The notes below the pieces were generated by a model that saw only the letters and a list, made by a program, of their open reading frames with translations, ran no database searches and was not told where the DNA came from. A DNA stretch of 6,477 nt from Flavobacterium sp. GTDB taxonomy: Bacteria; Bacteroidota; Bacteroidia; Flavobacteriales; Flavobacteriaceae. Both the position numbers and the translations under genes were made by a program. Below are positions 1-6,477 of this stretch, in pieces; the stretch's first letter is position 1; every line of letters starts with the position of its first letter. Where the stretch lies: positions 1 to 6,477 of the forward strand of contig JAAURU010000218.1 of the NCBI GenBank assembly GCA_012032075.1. Direction: 5' to 3'.

Positions 1-450
1 TACCAAACCAATTATTGTAAATAACAACTGTAGTTATGGTAATTTGTTTTTTTATTGCATCAGTTTCTAATTGTTTTAAGAACAATGAAATTCTAAAATT
101 AAGATGTTTATCATCTTCACCCATAATGATTTCATTAGTATTAGCTTCAAAATTTTAAAAAGCCCTATTTGTTCATTTGGTACTCCTTTTAAATTATTTA
201 TTATTTCTTGTTTGTTTTTTACATTTTGACTTGTTTTTAGCCCTATTAAACCAACAATTTTATTTCTAATAGTAAATAGCGTTTCAATCCATTTTGGACT
301 TGAATTAAAAAAAGCTTTTAAAATTGAAAGTATAGTAATTTCATTCGTTTTATCCATTATAAAGCCTTGATAACTATCAATATAATCAAAGTTAAAATTG
401 GTTTTATTTAGTAAAGATTCATTAGGAATACTTGATTTAATTATTTGCAT
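1..450 (-). CDS. DUF2867-family protein, frameshifted and cut by the window edge
   Basis: A gene of the DUF2867 family, whose function is unknown. From the ATG at 450 the product begins MQIIKSSIPN, followed by the family-like blocks DYIDSYQGF and KWIETLFTIRNKIVGLIGLKT. After GLFKI the frame goes off and ends at a stop near position 76. The next frame carries the expected continuation: EANTNEIIMGEDDKHLNF, then a TTVVIYNNWFG block that reaches base 1. One base is therefore missing in the A/T tract at 149-161, and the remaining C-terminus lies outside the window. An upstream TTG (471) is also in frame, but the ATG at 450 fits the family N-terminus better. The gene follows acs on the same strand but lies beyond acs's terminator, so it probably has its own promoter; I could not identify one. 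Family assignment is from recalled homology. Whether the frameshift is real or a sequencing error cannot be decided here. Confidence 0.8.
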
Positions 451-508
451 TTTCAATGAATTAAAGAACAATAAATTTACTCTTTTTAATAGTAATTATT
501 ATATTTTT

Positions 509-536
509 AAAAAAAAAACTGCAAAAGCAGTCTTTT
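509..536 (-). terminator. Rho-independent terminator after acs
   Basis: Read on the minus strand, a 5-bp stem ACTGC / GCAGT closes a TTTT loop and is followed directly by a run of about ten T. Flanking AAAA and TTTT can extend the stem past one mismatch. It starts 18 bases beyond the repaired acs stop at 555-557. This spacing supports that stop rather than the premature TAG at 641. Confidence 0.8.
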
Positions 537-554
537 CATATTATAATATTTGTT

Positions 555-2461
555 TTACAATTTACCTTCTCTTATTCCTTCAATACATTCTGGATTAAGT
601 AAGGTACTTGTATCTCCATAGTTAGTATCGTTTCCTTCTGCTATTTACGTAGAATTCTACGCATAATTTTTCCAGAACGCGTTTTTGGTAAACCATCAAC
701 AAATTGGATTTTATCTAATTTAGAAATTGGTCCTATTTTATCTGAAATTAAATTATTGATTTCATTTCTTAAATTATCCTGATTTCTACTTTCTCCAGAT
801 TCTTTTAAAATTACAAAGCCGTACAAGGCATTTCCTTTAACATCGTGTGAAAAGCCTACAATGGCACTTTCTGCAACTGCTGGATGTTCGTTTATGGTAT
901 CTTCAATAGGAGCTGTTCCTAAATTATGCCCTGAAACAATAATGACATCATCTACTCTACCAGTAATTCTATAATACCCTACTTCATCACGTAAAGCACC
1001 ATCTCCAGTGAAATATTTTCCTGGATATTGTGAGAAATACGTCTCTTTATAACGCTCATGATCACCCCAAATGGTTCTAGCCATTGAAGGCCAAGGGAAT
1101 TTAATACATAAACTTCCAGTAACTTGATTACCTTCAATCTCATTACGCAATTCATCCATTAAAACAGGTTGAATTCCTGGTAATGGTAAAGAAGCATACG
1201 TTGGTTTTGTAGGTGTTACAAAAGGAATTGGAGAAATCATAATACCTCCTGTTTCGGTTTGCCACCATGTATCTACTAATGGACAACGTTTTCCTCCTAC
1301 ATGGTCATTATACCAATGCCAAGCTTCTTCATTAATAGGTTCACCAACAGATCCTATAACTTTTAAAGAATTCAGTTCAAATCTTTTAACATAGTCCACA
1401 CTTTCTTTAGATAGCGCTCTAATTGCTGTTGGAGCAGTATAGAATTGTGTTACTTTGTGTTTTTGTATCACTTCCCAGTAGCGACTAAAATTAGGATATG
1501 AAGGAACTCCTTCAAACATAACTGTAGTAGCACCATTTAAAAGTGGGCCATATAAAATATAAGAGTGACCTGTTATCCAACCAATATCTGCTGTACACCA
1601 ATACACATCTTCTTCTTCATAATTGAATACGTTTTTAAAGGTATAAGCAGTATAAACCATGTAACCAGCAGTAGTGTGAACCATTCCTTTTGGTTTTCCA
1701 GTTGAACCTGATGTATATAAAATAAATAAAGGATCTTCTGCGTCCATTATTTCTGCTACATGAGTATCTAAAGCTTCATCTAATAGTGGTTGCAGTAGAA
1801 AATCACGACCCTCTTTTAATGAAATGCTTCCGTTAGTTCTTTTAGTCACTAAAACTTTTTCAACTGTAGGACAATCTTTTAAGGCTTCGTCAACAATTCC
1901 TTTCAAATCAATTATTTTATTTCCTCTAAAAGCACCATCGGAAGTAATTACTAATTTACAGGTACTGTCATTTATTCTAGAAGATAAAGCATCTGATGAA
2001 AAACCTGCAAATACAACAGAATGTATGGCACCAATTCTGGCACAAGCTAAAACAGCAAAAGCTAATTCTGGAATCATTGGTAAATAAATACAAACGCGAT
2101 CCCCTTTTTTAATGCCTTGCGATTTTAATACATTAGCCATTTTGGCAACATTAGTGTACAAATCGTTGTAAGTAATGTGTTTAGCAGTTTCTTCGGGATT
2201 ATTTGGTTCAAAAATGATAGCCGTTTTATCACCTCTTTTATTCAAATGACGATCAATACAATTCTTTGCAATATTTACTTTAGCATTGGTAAACCACTTA
2301 AATTGCGCTTCCTCAATATCAAATTCAAAAACTTTATCCCATCTTTGATACCAGCTAAAATTTTCATCGGCTATTTTATCCCAAAATTTTCTCGGTTCAC
2401 GGACCGACTTTTTATACATTTTAAAATAATTCTCAAGGTCATTAATTTTGTAATAGCTCAT
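555..2461 (-). CDS. acs: Acetyl-CoA synthetase (acetate--CoA ligase, AMP-forming), frameshift near 3' end
   Basis: Cytoplasmic enzyme that activates acetate to acetyl-CoA through acetyl-AMP, feeding the TCA cycle, glyoxylate shunt or lipid synthesis. The ATG at 2461 gives the usual N-terminus MSYYKI. Visible motifs are the P-loop YTSGSTGKPKG (residues 249-259), DTWWQTETGG (397-406, with the Trp pair that sizes the acetate pocket), YFTGDGA (483-489), GRVDDV (501-506) and PKTRSGK with catalytic Lys598. That lysine is the one regulated by acetylation in characterised Acs enzymes. As written, the frame ends at a TAG (641-643) after 606 residues. Adding one A to the AAA at 644-646 continues into the expected tail (IAEGNDTNYGDTSTLL..., ending REGKL) and a TAA at 555, giving about 635 residues, normal for Acs. 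It has its own promoter just upstream and a terminator just downstream, so it appears monocistronic. Product identity is certain in practice; the reality of the frameshift is not. Confidence 0.96.
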
Positions 2462-2478
2462 AGGTAGTATAATTTTTA

Positions 2479-2506
2479 CAAAGTTACATATTTTTTATAA
2501 TTGCAA
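2479..2506 (-). promoter_or_regulatory. Bacteroidota-type promoter of acs
   Basis: On the minus strand TTG (2506-2504) is followed after 17 bases by TAACTTTG (2486-2479). This matches the Bacteroidota sigma-factor consensus of a -33 TTG and a -7 TAnnTTTG. The -7 box ends 17 bases before the acs ATG, so the predicted leader is only about 10-15 nt. No strong Shine-Dalgarno is visible, which is normal in this phylum. Confidence 0.7.
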
Positions 2507-2531
2507 TTTACATTTTTTACCCTATTTTTTA

Positions 2532-2545
2532 TTGGGTTACCCCAA
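2532..2545. promoter_or_regulatory. Small inverted repeat upstream of acs promoter
   Basis: TTGGG (2532-2536) and CCCAA (2541-2545) flank TTAC; the core can also be read as the 9-base palindrome GGGTTACCC. It lies about 26 bp upstream of the acs -33 box in otherwise AT-only DNA, so it could be an operator. It sits upstream of both divergent genes, so it is not placed as a terminator for either. No regulator is identifiable. Confidence 0.25.
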
Positions 2546-2740
2546 AAAATCATGTAAATAGTTACGAAATCGTTTTAGTTTATCCTAAAATTATATCTTT
2601 TGATAAAGTAATACTATTAAAATCAAAAAAGGGATATTTTTTTAGTTTCAAAACTTTAATCAATATCTTTATAGTTAAAAAAACATTACATTTTAAAATA
2701 AATGGCTTTTGTCTAGTTAATATTAAGTAAGAAGAAAGAG

Positions 2741-2759
2741 AATAGATAATAGATAATAG
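2741..2759. repeat. Short AGATAAT tandem repeat
   Basis: Two exact head-to-tail copies of the 7-mer AGATAAT (2744-2750 and 2751-2757), with partial copies on both sides. They sit in a purine-rich stretch (about 2730-2766) of the intergenic region. Probably simple-sequence DNA; no function is inferred. Confidence 0.6.
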
Positions 2760-2937
2760 AGAAAAGTTTGTTTTAAGTTGATTTGCTCTATATAAGTTTA
2801 CATCGTTAAATATTATTTGTAAAATGTAAATTTTCTCAACTTAAATATACTACATTAAATCTGTTTGATAAATATATTGTATAGACCAAAGCCAATAAAA
2901 ATACTAAAATGACAACTGAAAAAAATAATTACACGAA

Positions 2938-3899
2938 ATGCAGTCTATTCTTCAAAATAAAATGGAGAAAGATTACGAAAAAGGGAAAACGAAAAGAGAT
3001 GCTCATCCCAAAACCTTAGGCTTACTAAAAGCAAATTTTAAAGTGCTAGATACACTACCAGAAATATATAATGTTGGGGTTTTTCAAAAAAGTGCAACTT
3101 ACAAAGCATGGATTAGAATATCTAATGCTAGTGGTAAACTACAACCAGACAATATAAAAGATTTTAGAGGTTTTGCTATTAAAATTTTAGGTGTAGATGG
3201 AGAACGGTTTTCTTTGGATGAAAAACAAACGCAAGATTTTGTATTAATGTCTCATCCTACAATGCCTTTAGGTACAGTTAAACTTTTTAGAGATGCTGTT
3301 TACTATTCTATCAAATTGCATCCCTTATTTTTAGTATTTAAGTTTATAGTAACAGGCAATAAATCTATTTTAGACAGCCTTAAAAACGGCAAAAAAACGA
3401 TACAAGTCCGTTTGATATTACTTTTTGGAGTACTACTCCTTACATGTTCAATGGTAAAATGGTGAAATATAAAATTGTTCCAACTTCAATAACCAGTAGT
3501 GTGCTTCCTGATGTTTTAACCGATGATTATTTAACTACTAACATGAGTAATCATCTTAAAAAAGAAAATGCAACCTTTGATTTTTTTATACAATTTTATG
3601 TTTCTGAGGAAACCACTCCTATTGAAAATGCTGGTATGGAATGGAAATTGGAAGTAAGTCCATTTATTAAAGTAGCCGAAATTGAAATTCCAAAGCAAAC
3701 TTTTACTACTAAAGAACGTTATGATTTAGCAGAGCAACTTTCCTTTTCACCTGCAAATGCATTACAAAGCCATAAACCAATAGGTGGCATTAATAGAGCC
3801 CGAATAGAAATTTACAAAGCCTTATCAAAATACAGGCATCTTAGGAATAATCAAACTATGATTGAACCCATAGCAAGTGAATTTGATAGTATTCTATAA
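2938..3899 (+). CDS. Catalase-family haem protein, frameshifted
   Basis: Member of the short catalase-like family (SrpA-type) of haem proteins, expected to act on peroxides; true catalase activity is not assured. The first part (2938-3465) has RDAHPKTLG with the distal His at residue 23, then AWIRISNASGKL, DFRGFAIKILGVDGE and TQDFVLMSHP. The second part (to 3899) has IGGINRARIEIYKALSKYR, an R-x3-Y pattern resembling the proximal haem-ligand Tyr (about residue 293). The two are joined by adding one A to the A7 run at 3391-3397, which restores GKKNDTSPFDITFWSTTPYM and gives about 320 residues. The start is uncertain. An ATG at 2909 (MTTEKNNYTK) would join the same frame if one A were added to AAA at 2935-2937. 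Some N-terminal residues may therefore be missing from the ATG used here. As written the gene would make a protein without its haem-ligand tyrosine. Confidence 0.85.
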
Positions 3900-3956
3900 T
3901 TACAATTCATTTAAAATAAATCCTTTAGCTGTAATTAGTAAAAAATTGATTTCAAG

Positions 3957-3964
3957 TATTTTTG
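3957..3964 (+). promoter_or_regulatory. Possible -7 box upstream of the esterase gene
   Basis: TATTTTTG matches the Bacteroidota TAnnTTTG -7 element and lies about 85 bases before the esterase ATG. There is no TTG at the proper 17-20 base distance upstream (the nearest is only 8 bases away), so this is a weak candidate. Confidence 0.2.
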
Positions 3965-4048
3965 TACAATATAACTAAGTAAATTTTGAAGATTATTCTC
4001 GAAAGTTTTTGATTTTCATTTTAGTTGTATTTTACATATCTTAGAAGA

Positions 4049-4914
4049 ATGAATTTGAAAATCATTAATAACATGGATTATACTCAAAAAATAATAGTAA
4101 AATGTATAGTGTTTTTAAATCTTTTGTTATTATGTAATAATAGTATTGCCCAAAACCCTAATTTTCATATTTATCTTTGTTTTGGTCAATCGAATATGGA
4201 AGGACAAGGTATAATTGAAGCACAAGACACCATTACAATACCTCGTTTTAAAGTACTTCAAGCTATGGGTTGCCCAAATCTTAATCGAGAAAAAGAAAAA
4301 TGGTATCCTGCAGTTACACCTACTTGTCAATGCAAAACAAAACTGTCTTTAGTCGATTATTTTGGAAAAACTATGGTTGAAAATTTGCCAGATAGTATTT
4401 CAATAGGAATTATTAATGTTGCTGTTGGAGGCAGTGATATTCGTTTGTTTGATAAAGATATATATAAAAAATACACTTCAAAAAACAATGCAAAATAGTT
4501 TGCTAACAAGGTGGCAAGTTACAATGGTAATCCTTATGAATATTTCACGAATTTAGCCAAAATAGCGCAAAAAGAGGGAGTCATAAAAGGAATACTTTTA
4601 CACCAAGGTGAAACTAATACAGGACAAGTTGAATGGTTGACTTATGTTGCCAAAATTTATAACGACATGCTTAAAGATTTAACTTTACAAGCAAATGAAG
4701 TACCACTTTTAGCAGGAGAATTAGTTTCAGTTGAAGAAAATTGTTGTGCTAAAATGAATACAATAATTAATGAATTGCCAACAGTAATTCCCACAGCTCA
4801 TATTATTTCTTCAAAAGACTGTCCTTCACAAGATAGAGCCCATTTTAATTCTGAAGGATATAGAATATTAGGTAAAAGGTATGCGATAAAATGTTACGTT
4901 TGGAAGGGTTTTAA
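4049..4914 (+). CDS. Secreted SASA-domain (sialate O-acetylesterase-like) carbohydrate esterase, interrupted by a stop and a frameshift
   Basis: Predicted exported SGNH-type hydrolase of the SASA family, which removes O-acetyl groups from sialic acid or plant and other polysaccharides; the substrate cannot be told. The N-terminus has a hydrophobic segment (KCIVFLNLLLLC) ending in SIAQ, a likely signal peptide. The ATG at 4049 is used; ATG 4073 gives a shorter, also plausible n-region. Catalytic features are GQSNMEG with nucleophile Ser48, VAVGGSDIRLFD, LLHQGETN around residues 184-190, and DRAHF with the Asp262/His265 pair. Two lesions occur. An in-frame TAG at 4496-4498 (codon 150) sits between NNAK and FANKV, where Trp (TGG) would fit. 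Near the end, one A missing in AAAA (4888-4891) replaces the natural end KMLRLEGF, TAA 4912-4914, with an unrelated tail to 4939. Repaired length is about 288 residues. As written, only the half with the nucleophile would be made, so the gene is either a pseudogene or mis-sequenced. Confidence 0.85.
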
Positions 4915-5229
4915 GAGTTGTCTGTTGTCATGTTTGTGAAACTAGAAAACTTAAACTAGAAAGCAGAAAAGCAGAAACTAGAAAGTTCCAAAACCTATAA
5001 CTTCAAAACTGAAACCTGAAACAACTTCTATAAAGAAAAAACACAAGATCTAAACCCTTTGCCTTTTCAAACTTTCATCTTCTAACTTCTAACTTCTCAC
5101 CTCGTATATTTAGTTACTTTTCTAAAAACAGGTAGAAATACCTATACTCCTATTGCCAAAATGGTTTATTTTTGGTAGGTTTGGATAAATAAATAGAACC
5201 GTTTACTATATCAAAATTAGAGACCTCTT
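4915..5229. other. Low-complexity spacer, no intact gene
   Basis: No coding frame is convincing here. The left half is purine-rich simple sequence and the middle is pyrimidine-rich (see the repeat entry). The part from about 5100 to 5220 has short open stretches in several frames without a recognisable domain. It might be unrecognisable remains of the gene whose end is seen at 5230-5391. Confidence 0.55.
4939..5098. repeat. Degenerate short repeats, imperfect inverted arrangement
   Basis: AAACTAGAAA occurs three times (4939-4948, 4953-4962, 4975-4984), interleaved with GCAGAAA twice. After GAAACCTGAAAC-like sequence, a pyrimidine-rich part carries TTCTAAC in tandem (about 5079-5095). The reverse complement of the right arm (AGAAGTTAGAAGTTAGAAG type) resembles the left arm, so the region is a loose inverted repeat. 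I recall similar simple repeats in intergenic regions of flavobacteria; no function is known to me. Confidence 0.6.
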
Positions 5230-5391
5230 AACAAATGGCATTATATCAAAGGATGGAAGTTTTTGAAACCAAAAACAGAAGCACAAAGCCTACAAGAATA
5301 AATAAACACTACAGATAAGGAAATTGATGTTATGGTTTATGAATTGTATGGTTTGAGTGAAGAAGAAATAAAAATTATTGAGGTAAGTTAA
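5230..5391 (+). pseudogene. C-terminal remnant of an Eco57I/type IIG-like DNA methyltransferase
   Basis: The frame reads NKWHYIKGWKF, KPKTEAQSLQE, a TAA stop (5299-5301), then INTTDKEIDVMVYELYGL and SEEEIKIIEVS, ending at TAA 5389-5391. The block with D-x-x-ID-x-x-VYELYGL-x-x-EEI-x-I-x-E is what I recall as the extreme C-terminus of many restriction-modification methylase/endonuclease fusion proteins. Such enzymes methylate adenine and often cut DNA as well. Only about 50 of what would normally be several hundred to a thousand residues remain, with no upstream methylase motifs and an internal stop, so this is a dead fragment. The stop codon could be a former CAA (Gln) or AAA (Lys). The assignment rests on one short motif, so the exact family is uncertain. 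Confidence 0.55.
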
Positions 5392-5449
5392 GATAATTGT
5401 TCAACTAAGGGAAACTTATAGGATTATTAATTTGTTAGCTTTGATTTCA

Positions 5450-5934
5450 ATCACAAAAAAGGAAATACTCACTTTTTTTTCTAAAATAGATAGTAAATTA
5501 TCTAAAGAAGAATTACTTTTGATAGGCTCACCTATTGAAGATAGTATTGCTGTAGATGGTGCATAGAATAATAACACAGGAATTGTAGAATACCAAGGTA
5601 TTAATTTTAAAAGAAAAGAAGTATTATTTCATATAAGTCCTTTAGAAGAAGGCACTATTAATATGGTTGAGTTTTTAGCTATAGTTCATGCTTTAGCTTT
5701 GTGTAAACAATTGAAATGGAATATACCTATTTATTCAGATAGTAAAATTGCATTGGGTTGGATTCGAGATAAAAAGGCAAGAACTAACCATCTACAAAGT
5801 GAGAAAATAACAAATTATTTGAAATGCTGAAAAGAGCAGAAACATGGTTGGAAAACAATATGTATGAAAATGAATTATTAAAATGGGAAACTAAAGCATG
5901 GGGTGAAAATCCTGCTGATTTTGGAAGAAAATAA
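5450..5934 (+). pseudogene. Broken ribonuclease H gene
   Basis: Homologous to the Bacteroidota RNase HI-type enzyme that cleaves the RNA strand of RNA-DNA hybrids. The signal begins around KLSKEELLLIGSP, followed by SIAVDGA, VEYQGIN, NMVEFLAIVHALAL, IPIYSDSKIALGWI and, in the next frame, LFEMLKRAETWLENN and LKWETKAWGENPADFGRK with TAA at 5932. The four acidic catalytic positions are all present: Asp of VDGA (5555), Glu of VEFLA (5669), Asp of YSDSK (5738) and Asp of PADFG (5917). Two lesions split the gene: an in-frame TAG at 5564-5566, one base from TGG, and a frameshift repaired by one A in AAAA at 5804-5807 (SEKNNKLFEMLK). No clear start codon or N-terminal hybrid-binding domain is visible upstream; the frame is open only back to 5387. 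It is either truncated and decayed, or damaged by sequence errors. Its stop lies 11 bases before the helicase start, so the two could be co-transcribed. Confidence 0.75.
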
Positions 5935-5945
5935 AAACATCACAA

Positions 5946-6477
5946 TTGGAAAACTCATCTATTCTTTTACAAGATTTAAACGAAAAACAGCAAGAAGCTG
6001 TTATTAGTGAATCAAAGCGTTTATTAGTTTTAGCTGGAGCTGGTTCAGGTAAAACGAAAACGCTATTACAAAAGATTAGGTATTTAATTGAAGAAAAACA
6101 AGTAAGTCCTTCAAATATTTTAGCCATTACCTTTACTAAAAATGCTACTCATGAAATGATTGACCGTTTAATTATTTCTGCTGATACTTCTGGTGCTTAT
6201 GAACGCATAATATTTGATAAAAAGCTAGCAAAAAAAGAAAAAGACGCACATCGTCGCAATTGGCAAAAAAGTTCAAATGGATAGATGGTTTAACAGTAAG
6301 AACATTTCATAGTTTTTGTTATAGCATTTTACGTTCTGATGGTGTGAAGGAATTTGATAATAAATTTAAAATTATAGGTGATGAAAAAGCTTCAGATACA
6401 GAAGAATTTTCAAGTAAAATGGCCTCTGAGACTGTTTTTGAAGTATTTCATAAATTGTTTATTAATAAATGTGAAGA
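5946..6477 (+). CDS. Superfamily 1 UvrD/Rep-like DNA helicase, N-terminal part, frameshifted, cut by window edge
   Basis: ATP-dependent DNA helicase of the UvrD/Rep/PcrA type, N-terminal portion only. Motifs in order: Q-motif LNEKQQEAV (11-19), Walker A AGAGSGKT (30-37), motif Ia ITFTKNATHEM (61-71) and, past the frameshift, TVRTFHSFCYSIL (motif Ib). Walker A sits close to the N-terminus, which fits UvrD/Rep or AddA-like proteins better than HelD. The written frame ends at a TAG near 6284. Adding one A to the A6 run at 6265-6270 gives NWQKKFKWIDGLTVRTFHSF and stays open to the window end. The only start in frame near the family N-terminus is TTG 5946; no ATG is seen. The motor's later motifs (Walker B, motifs IV-VI) and any fused nuclease lie outside the window. 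Whether its role is repair or phage defence cannot be told from this part. Confidence 0.85.

Larger units (their letters stand above)
2507..2908. other. Divergent intergenic region, no gene
   Basis: About 400 bases of very AT-rich DNA between acs (leftward) and the catalase-like gene (rightward). No reading frame with recognisable protein signal is present. It holds a small GC-containing hairpin at 2532-2545 and a short AGATAAT tandem repeat at 2741-2759. It must also contain the promoter of the rightward gene, but I found no clean TAnnTTTG box with a correctly spaced TTG in front of that gene. Confidence 0.6.

Noticed and set aside
398..598. Plus-strand 66-codon open frame
   Set aside because: It overlaps the DUF2867 start, the terminator and the acs tail on the other strand, and its translation is low-complexity without a domain.
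1824..2467. Plus-strand open frames inside acs
   Set aside because: They are antisense shadows of a strongly conserved acs coding frame.
3897..3937. TAATTACA ... TGTAATTA inverted repeat after the catalase gene as a terminator
   Set aside because: Arms are AT-only, the loop is 25 bases and no T-run follows, so it would be a weak hairpin expected by chance in such AT-rich DNA.
4130..4330. Minus-strand open frame inside the esterase
   Set aside because: Antisense to the signal-peptide and GQSNMEG region; no family resemblance.
4939..5098. The repeat block as a CRISPR or attachment site
   Set aside because: Repeat units are about 7-10 bases, unevenly spaced and degenerate, with no integrase or Cas gene nearby.
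5891..6127. Minus-strand open frame over the helicase start
   Set aside because: Antisense to the Walker A region of the helicase; the sense frame clearly explains the sequence.
1..6477. CRISPR array, tRNA, rRNA or insertion sequence
   Set aside because: No regularly spaced direct repeats, cloverleaf sequences or transposase motifs were seen on either strand by eye.

Overview
The window is AT-rich DNA from a member of the Bacteroidota, most likely a Flavobacteriaceae-type bacterium. This rests on recall, not a search. The acetyl-CoA synthetase, the RNase H with a C-terminal PADFGRK motif, and the UvrD-type helicase read like flavobacterial proteins. A Bacteroidota-type promoter (TTG, 17-bp spacer, TAACTTTG) also lies just upstream of the acetyl-CoA synthetase gene.

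Layout. The left part is on the minus strand: a DUF2867-family gene running off the left edge (1-450), then an intrinsic terminator (509-536), then acs (555-2461) with its promoter at 2479-2506. A divergent intergenic region without genes (2507-2908) leads to plus-strand genes: a catalase-family haem protein (about 2938-3899), a secreted SASA-type (sialate O-acetylesterase-like) esterase (4049-4914), a low-complexity spacer (4915-5229), an orphan C-terminal fragment of a DNA methyltransferase/restriction-type protein (5230-5391), a broken RNase H gene (about 5450-5934), and the start of a superfamily 1 UvrD-like helicase that runs off the right edge (5946-6477).

The dominant feature is breakage. 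Nearly every gene is interrupted, and almost every frameshift is repaired by restoring one base in an A or T run: DUF2867 (149-161), acs (644-646), catalase (3391-3397), esterase (4888-4891), RNase H (5804-5807) and helicase (6265-6270). In addition, in-frame stops lie inside recognisable homology in the esterase (TAG at 4496), RNase H (TAG at 5564) and methylase fragment (TAA at 5299). The uniform direction (one A/T lost) across unrelated genes, including a core metabolic gene, looks more like residual homopolymer error of uncorrected long reads than biology. The 5230-5934 stretch may nevertheless be genuinely decayed, because it also lacks N-terminal domains.

Functionally the genes do not form an obvious pathway: acetate activation, peroxide/haem chemistry, carbohydrate deacetylation, and nucleic-acid enzymes. 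The right third (methylase tail, RNase H, helicase, simple repeats) looks like an accessory or turnover region. I found no convincing new multi-gene system.
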